Shown in pieces: positions 25,901 through 50,413 of a stretch of 64,000 nt of DNA (position 1 is its first letter; the number at the start of each line of letters is the position of its first letter). Source of the DNA: Pelecanus crispus (taxonomy: Eukaryota; Chordata; Aves; Pelecaniformes; Pelecanidae); NCBI RefSeq assembly GCF_030463565.1, contig NC_134662.1, positions 5,371,001 through 5,435,000 of the forward strand, in the 5' to 3' direction. The notes beneath the pieces are model-generated. The model worked only from the letters and a program-made list of their open reading frames with translations. It did no database searches and had not been told where the DNA came from. The position numbers and the translations under genes are program-made.

Positions 25901-26269
25901 CTGTCTGCACCGATCTTGCGCCCTGCCACCTCCCCCTGCGCCAGCCCGTGGCAAGGGGATGCAGAGAGCCCCGCGCTGGGGGTCTCACCCTGGGCGGCAC
26001 CATCCCGGGGTTTCCCTGTGTGCTCCTGCTTGCACCCAACCACTGCTCCATCACCGTGGGGTGTCTGGGAGCGAGCGGGTGCCAGCACCCTCGCCCAGCC
26101 CGTAATGAGGCTCAGTGCTGATGCCCTGGGCTCTGTATGGAAAATGCCGGAGAAAAACACCCCCTGACACGCCATCCGGGGGGCACTCGGTGGCTTGGCC
26201 TGGCCGCGGGGCTCTTGCCTCCGGGCCATCCTCTTGCACCTACCCCAAAGGCTGCTCAGCGCTGGACTC

Positions 26270-26332
26270 CCATCTCTCAGCCCTTCCCTCCCATCTCTCA
26301 GCCCTTCCCTCCCATCTCGCAGCCCTTCCCTC
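26270..26332. repeat. Tandem repeat, 21 bp x 3
   Basis: Three copies of a pyrimidine-rich 21 bp unit (CCATCTCTCAGCCCTTCC...), the third with one substitution. Confidence 0.85.
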
Positions 26333-27245
26333 CTGTCCTGCCGGCCCCCGACACCCCTCTGCCCACCCTGGGACCCCGAGGCACCCAGCGGCCTGCTGAG
26401 GACACCCTGCAAGCCCCCAAATCCCATCGCCCGGGCAATGCGGCCGTGGCACACGCTCTGCCTCCCACGCCAGCCCCGCACGGCTCCCTGCCTGCTGCAC
26501 AGGCAGGGCAGGCAGGGAGCCGCCAACGCCATCCCTCTCCCCTCCGTTCAGCGAGCTGAGCCCAGCCCACAGAGCGCAGCATCCCCCTCCAGCGCCCGGC
26601 GCTGCCGCGCTGCGTGGGGGTGACATCGCACCCCCAATTTAGGGACAGGCGGGGGCCGTGCTCCGGCAGCAGAGGCTGCTGGCAGGCAGCAGACCAGGCT
26701 CCGCATCCCCTCTGGAGATCCTTCTTTGGCTGCGACTCGCACCGAGCGCCCCAGCATCCATCCGCAGCCCTCCCCGGGGTGAGGGAGCACCTCCTCATTC
26801 CCGGCTCCGCATCCCGGAGAAAACAAGCAGCTGAGGCCAGCACCCGCCCCGGCTCCTCGGGGGCCCCGCGCCGCTGCTGGCTCCGAGGACGGGACCCCGC
26901 TGAGCTACTGAAGTGCTAAAAATGAGCCTCCAGGCCCTTGCATGAGCTTTTGTGTCGTGCTTGGCATAGGGAGAGCTCGACTGTGGCGTGGACGCGGGCG
27001 CCGCGCCAGGAAAAACACACGCCGCGGGGAAAGGTGGGCGCGTGCACGTGCGAGCGCGTCCCAGCCCTCGAGTGTTACGCTGACGTGTCGCGCGTGTGCG
27101 CGGCCCGATTTACGCTTTCCCTCCTCAAAATGGGCGCCTGGGTGTCGGCAGGCGATTTGCAGCGGGAAAAGCCCTCGTTCCCCGGCCCTTCTTTATGTAT
27201 ACGCGTGAGCCTGCGCGTGCAGTCCTCCCCACTGCCGCGGCTCAG

Positions 27246-27300
27246 CCTCCTCCTCCTCCTCCTCCTCCTCCTCCTCCTCCTCCTCCTCCTCTTCCTCCTC
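27246..27300. repeat. (CTC)n microsatellite
   Basis: About eighteen CTC/CCT triplets with one CTT interruption near the end, just downstream of the inferred TMEM59L transcript end. In different frames it would encode Pro, Leu or Glu runs, none of which belongs to a gene. Confidence 0.95.
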
Positions 27301-27680
27301 ACGGCTGCCGGGTGGACGTGTCGGGGTGCGTGGCCTCCTGCCCACCCAGCACCCAGCGAGCCCACCCACCTCACGGGCGTTGGTACCGGCTCCCCAAGGA
27401 CGCAGCATCTCCTTTTACGCTCGATGCTGAATCTCTTGATCCGGTGACTCTGCCGGCCCCACAGCCTGCAGCAGAGGAGCATTGCTCTGTGTCCGTGCAA
27501 AACAGCCCGAGCAGGGGATTTCTCTCCCGCTAGCCAGCGGTTTCATCCTGGCTCAGCTTGCAAAGACGGGACGGCGAGCTGGGAACCCACCTGCGCCCTC
27601 CCGCCGGCCCTGCGTGGGGGCTCAAACCCACTCCCCAGCTGGTGACGGGCACCCCGTGAAGCCACCGACTCATCCGGGTC

Positions 27681-29439
27681 TGGTACAAACCTTTTATTTC
27701 CCCTCCGCCCACACCGCCCGGCCAGCTTGGGGCTGGGTTTGCCCTTTGGAAGCAAAGCCGGGGTGGGCTCTGCGGCCGCCCTCTCCCCCGAGCTCGTGGC
27801 CCGGCGCGGTTGCACCCGGGGACGGGGAGAGCCGCCGCAGCCGGGACGACACCACAGACTCCACCGAGCTTTACACTGAGCCGAGCGGCCAAAAAGCGAC
27901 AAGGAAAAGTGTACCCCAAAACGGACACAAGCCCCCCCGCCCCCCCCAACCCAGTTCCCCAAACCCAGATATGTTGCACGGGTGAGAGTGATACGGAGCA
28001 GCACAAAACCAGCGGGGATGGGGACAAGAGACCCCCACCCGCCACACCACGGCCCCCCGAGACTGCTCAGCACCGGGGAGCCGCCGGCACACAGAGAGAG
28101 CCTAAAAACCCGAGGGTGGGGAGCCGCAGGTAATAAGTTAATCTGTACAGACGTGTTAGGTGGATGCACGGATGGCAGGGACAGCCGCCGCCGGGCTGTC
28201 CCTCCCAAGCACAGGGGGGTCCCCGCGGGGCGCCGGGGGCCGATGAACCACATGCCGGTGCAAATCAAAGCACGAAACGACGCACAAAGTCAAGTGATGG
28301 AGAACAGCAGGGAGATGGGGAGATGCCCCGGCTCGCACCCAGCCCGGCTGCGGGAGCAGAGCCCTGCGGAGCAGGGGGAGGGAGGGGACCCCTCCACGCC
28401 GAGGGGCTGTGCCGGGGCGAGCCGAGAGGGTCCCCGCTGGGCCAGGAGACCCCAGGGCTGGCCCCCTGCTCCCAGGGCAGCGCTGGGAGCCTGGGGACGC
28501 GGAGGGTGGCTGCCGCTAGGTCCTGCCATCAGCTACAGCCCCGCAGGCTGAGCCACTCCCGGCATCAGGCAGGGATGCCGAGCCCAGGACGGAGGTGTCC
28601 CGGCAGCTCCCACCTCCCGCCTGAGCCCGGACGAGGCGCAGCAGCGTGAGGCAGGGAAACGCCGCCTCGTCCCCTGCTCGGTCCCACCTGCCCGTCAGCG
28701 TCGAGGCCAGCCGCCCCAAAGGCGTCACGGAGCAGGGAGGCGAAGGAACCATCCCGGGGCCCCTCCGCAGCCCCGGGAAGGGGACGGCTGGGTCCTCGCG
28801 TGGGCACGGAGGCGGCGAGATCCGCTCCTCTCTCCGGCTGCCAACGCCAAATCCATTCGCCACGTTTCGGCTCCCCAAGGCAATTGGCTCCGGCCGGCGG
28901 AAGGGAGTTCCCAGGGCCGGAGACGGCGCCTTGGAGGCTCAGCCCAAGGTGGGAGGCTGGGGATGTGCCGAGCCAAAGCCCAGAACACTGCAGACACTCT
29001 CCATCCCCCACCGCAGCCGGCTCCCTCCTGCCCAGCGCTGGACCCATGCCCGGAGGGCTGCGGGGCCCCGGGGGCTCCGGTCAGGAGGAGACGGACCGCC
29101 CCGCTATGAGGACGGGCTCCCCCCGGCCTCCCCGCTCTGGCAGCTCCTCTCTTGGCTCCCGAGCGCTGGAAACCAGGATCCCAGCAAATAGCACATCTAC
29201 AGAGGAGGCGAAGCTGCTGCCCGGCTCCCAGGAGCCTCCTCCGCAGCGGCCATCCCAGGCGAGGAGAGCGGGACCGAGCCAGATCCTACCCCCGGTCCCC
29301 CCCGTGCCAGAGCCAGCGGTGCCGCTCCAGGAGCCGGGGACACGGGGCAGCCGGAGGGGCAGTGGAGCGGGAGCGGGGACGATGCCGTGGGGATGGTGAC
29401 AGGGAGGTGGCGTGGAGGTGACGGGAAGGGGTGGGAGTG
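27681..29439 (-). other. TMEM59L: TMEM59L 3' untranslated region
   Basis: The sequence between the TMEM59L stop and a minus-strand AATAAA has no coding signal, giving a 3' UTR of about 1.75 kb. The limits are inferred from the hexamer at 27698-27693. Confidence 0.55.
27693..27698 (-). terminator. TMEM59L: Candidate poly(A) signal of TMEM59L
   Basis: TTTATT on the plus strand is AATAAA on the minus strand. It is the first canonical signal I found past the TMEM59L stop codon. Confidence 0.55.
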
Positions 29440-35863
<6,424 letters not shown>

Positions 35864-36060
35864 GGCGGGCGCGGAGCGGAGCGGAGCGGAGCCACCGCCG
35901 CTGCCGCCGCTGCCGGGCCCCGCCGTGACGCGCCGTGCGCCGGGCGGGGGGAGCCGGGGGCGGGGGGTGCCGCCGCAGCCTGCCGCAGCTCCGCCGGCAC
36001 CGGCACCGGCACCGGCAAGCGGGGGCAGCGCGGCCCGGGAGAGCGGCGGGGGGCGGAGGA
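35864..36060 (-). promoter_or_regulatory. TMEM59L: TMEM59L CpG-rich promoter and 5' UTR
   Basis: CpG-dense, non-repetitive sequence between the TMEM59L start codon and the upstream minisatellite, including a small CGGAG-type pentamer repeat near 35,872-35,890. The transcription start must lie here or inside the adjoining repeat. No TATA box is apparent. Confidence 0.5.
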
Positions 36061-36860
36061 CCGGGGGTGCTCGGGCAGCGGGGGGAGCGGGGGGTGCGGG
36101 GGTGAGGTGGGGTGCAGGAGGGCGGGGGGGCCCTGGGACCGGGGGTGCAGGGGCACCGGGAGGTGCAGGAGGGTGCTCGGGCACCGGGGGGTGCACGGGG
36201 AGCGGGGGGTGCAGGAGGGTGCTCGGGCACCGGGGGGTGCGGGGGTGAGGTGGGGTGCAGGAGGGCGGGGGGGTCCTGGGACCGGGGGTGCAGGGGCACC
36301 GGGAGGTGCAGGAGGGTGCTCGGGCACCGGGGGGTGCACGGGGAGCGGGGGGTGCAGGAGGGTGCTCGGGCACCGGGGGGTACACGGGGAGCGGGGGGTG
36401 CAGGAGGGTGCTCGGGCAGCGGGGGGTGCACGGGGAGTGAGGGGTGCAGGAGGGCGAGGGGACCTGGGGACTGGGGGTGCAGGGCGACTGCGGGGTGCTC
36501 AGGCACCAGGGGAGCGGGGGGTGCAGGAGGGAAGGGGGTGCTCGGGCAGCGGGGGGTGCAGGGGTGAGGTGGGTGCAGGAGGGCCTGGGGACCAAGGGTG
36601 CAGGGGCACCAGGGGGTGCAGGGGGGCCGGCGGGTGCGGGGGGAGTGGGGGGTGCAGGAGAGCAGAGGGGGCCTGGGGATCGGGGGTGCAGGGGCACCGG
36701 AGGTGCAGGAGAGCAGGGGGTGCTTGGGCAGCGGGGGGTGCAGGTGGAGCGGTGGGTGCACGGGTACCACAGGATGCGTGAGGACGGGGGGGTGCCCAAG
36801 CACGGGGGGATGCAGGGGGACCAGAAGGTGTCGGGGGACCGGGGGACATAGGGGCACACT
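36060..36860. repeat. G-rich minisatellite upstream of TMEM59L
   Basis: About 0.8 kb of units combining GGGGTGCAGGAGGGTG, CTCGGGCACCGGGGG and GTGCACGGGGAGCG, about 45 bp per composite unit, becoming irregular after 36,450. G-runs of three to six on the plus strand are dense. Confidence 0.93.
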
Positions 36861-39800
36861 GGGGGATGCCGGGGGACACTGGGGACACAGGGGGACGAGG
36901 GGAGGCACAGGGATCAGAGGGGCACAGCAGGACTGGGGGATGCAGAGGGGTGGGGGGGACCCCCACTGACACCGGCAGCACAGAGGGACTGGGGAGCACG
37001 CGGGGACCGGGGGGCTCGCTGGCACTGGTGGCACACAGGGCCGGGGCTGCCCTGGCACCGGCAGCACGCCGGCACCAGCGAGCAGCAGCACCGGAGCATC
37101 GCTGCCCGCAGGCCAGCACCCCCGCCGGGACCGTCCCCCCAGGAGGGGACGAGCCCCTGGTCCCCAGCCGGCGTTTGGCCCAGCCGTGCCACCCCCGTGG
37201 CCCTCGGGGCCGCCCCGCATCACCTTCGTGCATCCCACCCGCACCCTCGCCCGCAGGGCCCCTTCCCAGCCGGGGCGCTGGGCTCTCCCTGACACCCCAG
37301 ATTTACAGCTTCGATTTCGCAGGGTTTAAAAGACATAAAAGGCGCAGGCTTGGCCCCGCGCGCTGCCTGGCCGCTGCCCTGCCCATTAGCCTTATTTATG
37401 GCAGCACCCCAAAGCGGGCCCAGGGGGAGGAGGAGGAGGAGGAGGAGGAGGAGGAGGGCTGGGGGCTTCGCTAACCTCCAGCCCTAATGGGGAACACATG
37501 GCAGGACCCCGGCACGGGGAAGGGGGGGCTCCCGCTCCCAGCTCAGGGTTGAGGGGTGCTCTGCACCCAGGGGCAGGGGGAGAGGGGCAGCCGGATCCCC
37601 TCGGGGATGGCCGGGGGGAGCACAGCCCCGTGCCCCCCCCCAGGAGCAGGGAGTGGGGCCTCTCCTCGCCCGGCTGCGCTCCGCCAGCTTATTCATCTTG
37701 TTAATCAAACCAGGGCCGGGAGAAAATGTGCTTCGGACGGGCTGGCGGGGCTGCCAGGTCGGCTCCGCTCCCCCCTTCCCCCTCCTGGAGCTCGTCCAGC
37801 CCCTCGGCCTCGTGTCCGGCACCGGTGACTGATGGCCAAGTAAATGGGATAGATTGGGGGCCGTCACCGTAAATCGCAGCGCCGTGCTGCAGGTGAGGTT
37901 TCCATCGGCCCGGAGGGACAGAAGCTGGAGCCCCAACCCCCCCAGAGGGACCGAAACCCACCGGATCGAGTGCCGGGAGTGCCGGGAGCGCCGTGCCATG
38001 CGCGGGGTACCGGTGGCATCGGTGGGCAACGCTCCCGCCGCACCTGCCCGCACGACGCCTGGCGCCGGCCCGTGCTCCACCCGCTCACCTTTTACCAGAA
38101 AAATCCCTTCCCAGGCAATAACGTTCGAGCTGGCAAATATTTACCGCCGGGTAATTCCCGGCCCTCCCTCCTCTTCCCACCCCTCTCCAGAAACACTTGA
38201 CGCCTTTTGCATTTATCACTACTGACCTACATTTTTTTTTTTCGGGAGCCTTTTGTGGAGCCGCAGGCTCCCCCCACGCTGCCCGGGGCGTCCCCACCTT
38301 CCCCGCCGTGGGCAGGGGACCCCTCACCCGCCCCGCAGAGCCCACCCCTCCTGCTCAAGCACCCCCTCGGCATCGGCCGCATTTTTTTCCTCCCTCTAGA
38401 GATCGGCAAACTCCGTCACGGGACTTTTTGTTCCTCCCAGAGCAAACAGAGGCGGGAAGGTGCGGCCGCCCGCTGCGAGGATGCTCTTGAGCGAGTGGGT
38501 TGTGCTGGGGGGGGGTGGCAGGGAAGGGGTTAAGCGGGTTATAAATTACCCATGGATGTGGAAATGTGACTGAGAGGAATATAAAGAAAACTCTGACTGC
38601 TGGATTCTTTGCATTTCTAGCCTCTTTATTTTTCCCCCAGGTCACTTTAAAAGGATGCAGGCAGTCAGAGGCAGCTCCGCTGCGCCTCTCCTCCCGCTTT
38701 TTCTGAGTTTTTGGGTTTTTTTGTTGTTTGTTTTTTACACCCTGGCCCTTGAGCCAGATGCTGTCTCTGTCCAAGGACTTTATGGAGCAAGCTCTGGCTG
38801 GGAAATCAAGTAATTAGATTAATTCGGGGTAGATGTGCTGGGTCCGGCCCCGGTGACACACGATGGAGGGCTGGCGGGAAGGTGATGGCTGGTGGGAAGC
38901 CGGACCGAGGATGCTCAGCCCGGGTTTGGGGACGTCACCAGGGCCACCCCAGGGTCCTGGATCTCTCCGGGGGGGAGTCACATCCCGCCTTGGGCAGGGC
39001 AGGGAGCTCACGGCTCTGCGGCCTCCGCCGTTCGGGAGCTGGGCCCCACGGCCAGATCCTGCACCGCAGCAGGGCAAAGAGGCCCTGGGAACGGAGCCAC
39101 GCCGGGGGGGGCAGCCGGACCACGCCAGCCCCAGGGGACCGCTGTGCTGACGCCGGCAGCCCGCTCCGGGGGTCAGAGGGGGCTGCCGGGCCGGATCCTG
39201 CCTCCCGGCCGCCTGCGGGAGCCCGGCCGGTGCCTGCGAGCGCGGCGGCTCGTGGGCAGGAGGGAGCAGCCCTTTAAAGGTCACTGTCAAAGGGCAGCGC
39301 TGACCACATCTGCCCGCTGCCCGCCGCGCTGACTCAGAAAGCCGGAGAGCGGCTCTGTCATCCCCGGCTGCTCCCCGGCGCTGCGGCCGGCCCGATCCTG
39401 ACACCGCCCCGGCGCTGCCCGGGTTTGGGGACCACGGGCACGGCAGGGCTCTCTCGGGGCTGGCTCTGTCCCCCCACCCTGTCCCCATCCCTCAGCATCA
39501 GGTCCGGACGCTGCCGCGGTCGGGGAGGGCGAATGTCCCCGAGCCACCGCGGGCATGTCCCAGGTGACACCGGTGGGGACCGACGCTCCCTTCTCCTCCG
39601 ACGCCACTGTCCCCCCACCTTCCCCCGGCCCCCAGCAAAGCCTCAAGCCACCCTCTGATGACGCCTTTGCCGGTGCCAGCCGAGTCCCCTCTGCCGGTGC
39701 CAGGACGGGTGCCACCCCCCCGGGAGCCCACCCATCCCTGCTTCCCGAAACAGCCGTGCTAAATCCCACTTTATCGTTGGCTCCGGGTGGAAGCTGAGGG

Positions 39801-41300
39801 GCTTGGCCGGGGGAAGGAGAAGGCAGATGGGGGAAGCGGTGCAGGCAGGCAGCTGTGCAGGCAGGCAGCCGTGCAGGCAGCGCAGGTGGGCAGCCGGGGC
39901 GGCTGCTGGTCCCAACTCCGGCTCCAGGGGAGCGATTTCTCCTTTCCTCCCCCCCAAAACGCACCGCCGGCTCCCGCTCCAGGGTGGCTTCCCAGGGGGG
40001 GATCGGGGCGGTGGGTCGGGATCGCGGGCGGCCGCCAGCCCCCGGGGCGGCCGTGATTCACTCGGCCAGACTGCGGACGCTGGGGCTGAAGTTTCTCAGG
40101 CTGGGTGGCTCCCGGAGCCTGACATTTTTGGGAAATTTCAACAAAAACAGTTCAGAAGCTTCCAAAAAACAGGACGATGGGAAAAGGCATTGTTTTGTCT
40201 CCCTCCCGCTCTCTTTTTTTATTTTATTTTCTAACCCGCGTGGTCCCTCGGCCAGCGCCCAACACCTCGGAGCCCCGCAGAGACTCCCACGCAGCGTCAC
40301 CCCCCAGCGTCCCCGCACAGCTGCAGGGCTCGGCCCCCCCGCCCCGGTGCTGTGGGGCAGGGGCTGACTCGTGGGGTCACCAACTTTGGGAGGGGCACCC
40401 TGGGCCTCCCAGGTGTCCCCTGCCGCCCCTGGCTCTGTCCCCCCACGCTCCATCCCCTGCAGGGAGCGACATCGCTGTCCTCGCAGCTGAGGGGATGCAG
40501 GGCGCAGAGCTGGGACGGGGAGCAAAGGGACAGGGAAAACCGCCCGGACAACGTCCCCATGGGCTGGCGACGGCCCCCCCCCAGCTCTGAGTCCCCAGAG
40601 TCACCCACAAACCCCGGCCGTGGCAGCGGTGCCACGGCCTTGGGGCTCCCAGCTCCATCCCAACCTCATGGAGAGGGCCACCGGGTCCCTCCGTGTCCCC
40701 TCTGCTGCGGGCGGGGACACGACCCAGGCACCCCCCGGCATGGGGTGCTCTCGGGGCACCCCACCGCACCCCGTCCCGCAGCCCAAGGCTCAGGCAGAGC
40801 CAGAGGACGCGCAGCTGGGGACGGCCCACGCTCGGGGACGGTGGCCTTGCCGCAGCCGGGGCCCACTGTCCCAGCGCTCTGCCACCCCTCCGGGCTCTGC
40901 AACGCCCCCGGTGCCACCGGGGCCCGGGCGGGGGGACGGGGGGCACGGGGCTGGAGGTGACGCCTGGGCTTTGCCGCGGTGTTGGTGGCACAACGGGCCA
41001 CGCCACCACGGCCGGGCTGCCCGGGAGCCCTGGGGACAAAGGCAGCCCCAGGCCGGCGGGGGTTTGGAGCCACTCGGGGCGTTTTTTCCCACCTTTTGGG
41101 CTTTTTTGGGGGGGAAACCCAGATGGTTCGATAGAAAACATTGGGATTTAGGGGAAGATATTCCCGTTTTCACCCCCCAAAAAAAAGTAATAACGGGGTT
41201 TTGGGTTCCGAAAGACCCTTTTTGGGGGGTGGGAGCCCCCCGGGGGCCCGGCCCGGCCGCACGTGCAGCACCGGGAGCAGCCCCGGGGGCCCGGGGGGGT
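36861..41300. other. Divergent intergenic interval between TMEM59L and CRLF1
   Basis: No exon is recognisable. The GC-rich background is interrupted by AT-richer, non-repetitive islands at about 37,300-37,410, 37,680-37,870, 38,080-38,240, 38,520-38,830 and 40,090-40,250. These include TTAATCAAAC near 37,699 and TAACGTTCGAGC near 38,119. They are candidates for regulatory elements of either flanking gene. The open frames here are GC-rich shadows. Confidence 0.5.
37425..37456. repeat. (GGA)n microsatellite
   Basis: About nine GGA triplets in a G-rich setting. Confidence 0.9.
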
Positions 41301-41670
41301 CCGTGGGGGCCGCGCGTGAGTCACCGGTGGGAAGGCGGCCCCGGGGCGGCCCCTCCTCACCTACCGCGGGGCTCGGGGGGAGCGGGGCAGCGGCCCCGGG
41401 CCGCGCCGGGGGGGTGCAGCATCCCCCGGCAGCAGCGGGCACCGCAGGGCGGCGGGGGCCGCTACCGGGGCCGGTACCGGAGCGGGGCGGCGGGGGCCCC
41501 GGGGCCGGTGCCTTTCTGCCCCCCCGGGGGCGGGCCCGGGCCGGGCGGGGCGGGGCCAGGGCGGCATTTAGGGCTTTGGTAACCGGGGGTTGCTCAGACT
41601 TGCTCGGGACTTCCCCGGACGTGCCGGTGCGCTCCGCCGCCCCGGGCACCGACGGGCACCGGCGCCGGCC
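41300..41670 (+). promoter_or_regulatory. CRLF1: CRLF1 CpG-island promoter and 5' UTR
   Basis: CpG-dense sequence directly before the CRLF1 ATG with several GC boxes, the clearest around 41,545-41,560 (GGGCGGGGCGGGGCC). There is no TATA box. A transcription start between about 41,560 and 41,640 is plausible. The island continues into intron 1. Confidence 0.6.
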
Positions 41671-49160
<7,490 letters not shown>

Positions 49161-49780
49161 CCCCCGGGGGACTGAGCGCCGGCAGGATGACACGGGGCGC
49201 CCGGCGCCCACCCGGGACCACCCGCGTCCGCCCCGGCCCCGCCGGGGGGGAGCAGGAAGGCGGCCGGGGCGAAGCACGGCCCCGCAGCCCCGGGGGACGG
49301 GATGGGGTGAGGCGGGGGGGGGCAGGCTGGGCTCGCCCCGGGGGCCCCTCACGTGCCGCCGGCCCCGTGGCACCGCGGCCCCCCGCCGCGCCGCTCGCAC
49401 CCCGTGGCAGCAAGGGGACCCCCCAGCCGCGCTCGGCCCGGGGGGGTGCGGAGGCCTTTGCTCCTTAACCGCCAGCCAGAGCAGCTTCTGGGATGAGAGG
49501 GGCGGCGGGGGGCTTCCCGGGTGTCCCCCCCCCACCCTTGCCGCAGCCCCCCGCCCCGGGAAGCGATTTTGGCCGGTTTTCTCCCCGGGGACCCACGTGC
49601 GAGCGCGCGGCGGGGGGGGGGGTCCGTCCCCGGGGAGCCACACGGGCTGGTTTGAGGCTGCTGGGGTTTGCCCAGTGCCTGCTCCAATTTTGATTCAAAC
49701 CAGCCTTATTTTGGTTCCATTTCAGTCAATTAGGAACAGATTTAAGCTTAATGCCAATAAACCTCTGAAACCCCACCGGG
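49161..49780 (+). other. CRLF1: CRLF1 3' untranslated region
   Basis: GC-rich sequence from the inferred stop (49158-49160) to just past the poly(A) signal at 49756. No further coding signal is seen. Confidence 0.65.
49756..49761 (+). terminator. CRLF1: Poly(A) signal of CRLF1
   Basis: A canonical AATAAA about 600 bases past the CRLF1 stop, in a locally AT-richer context. Confidence 0.75.
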
Positions 49781-49966
49781 GTCTGCGTCAGCGGAGCAGC
49801 AGCAGCGCGCGGGGACGGGGATGCAGCGGGCAGCCAAACGGGACCCGTGTCCCTCGTCACCCCGTCCCAGGGCTCCCCGGGGACCGAGCCGAGGCGGAGG
49901 CGGTGGCACTGGGCGGGGGCCAAGCCCTTTAGATCACGCGACTCAGGCCAGCTCCGTGGGGACAGG

Positions 49967-49972
49967 TTTATT
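49967..49972 (-). terminator. REX1BD: Poly(A) signal of REX1BD
   Basis: TTTATT on the plus strand is AATAAA on the minus strand, about 445 bases past the REX1BD stop. The 3' UTR is therefore about 49,950-50,413. Confidence 0.7.
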
Positions 49973-50413
49973 GTGGGATGACCGTAGAAAGGGCACTGGT
50001 GGGGCACGGGAGCCGGCGTGGGGCTGGGGCCACAGCTAATCTCCGAGAAGTGGTTTTGGGGGGGCTGCGGCCGGCAGCAAAGGCAGCGCCCGTCCCAAGG
50101 AGGGGGGTCACGGCAAGGCGGCCCCTCGGCACTGCGGGCTGCGGTTTGCCTTGGGCAAAGCCCCGGCAGCGCCGGCAGAGCTGGGGAGGGGAACCAGCCC
50201 CGTGCCAGACCCCTCTGCCGAGGGATGCTCAGGATTTGGGGGGACCCCACTGCTCCCAGGGGGGCTTCTCTACACTTTCCAGCCCACGCCCAAGCAAAGG
50301 GGTCGGGGGGAAGGTGCCCACCTTGCTGAGGTGGCGTGGTGGGGGCCGGGGGGGGCAAGCGGGGCCCCTGTTCCACCGGCCGGCCCCTCCAGCCGTTCCC
50401 ACAGGGACACCCA

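Larger units (their letters stand above)
19736..27680. other. Intergenic region between KLHL26 and TMEM59L
   Basis: Eight kilobases without an exon I can support. It alternates GC-rich stretches with AT-richer islands near 20,520-20,680, 21,080-21,210, 21,440-21,980 and 23,820-23,990. The islands are not simple repeats and could be conserved non-coding elements. Numerous open frames on both strands (for example across 22,474-23,771 and 25,071-26,843) are low-complexity, match no family I know and lack splice-compatible partners, so they are not annotated. Confidence 0.6.

Noticed and set aside
27193-27408. Poly-Glu / poly-Pro / poly-Leu frames
   Set aside because: They are the three frames of a CTC microsatellite.
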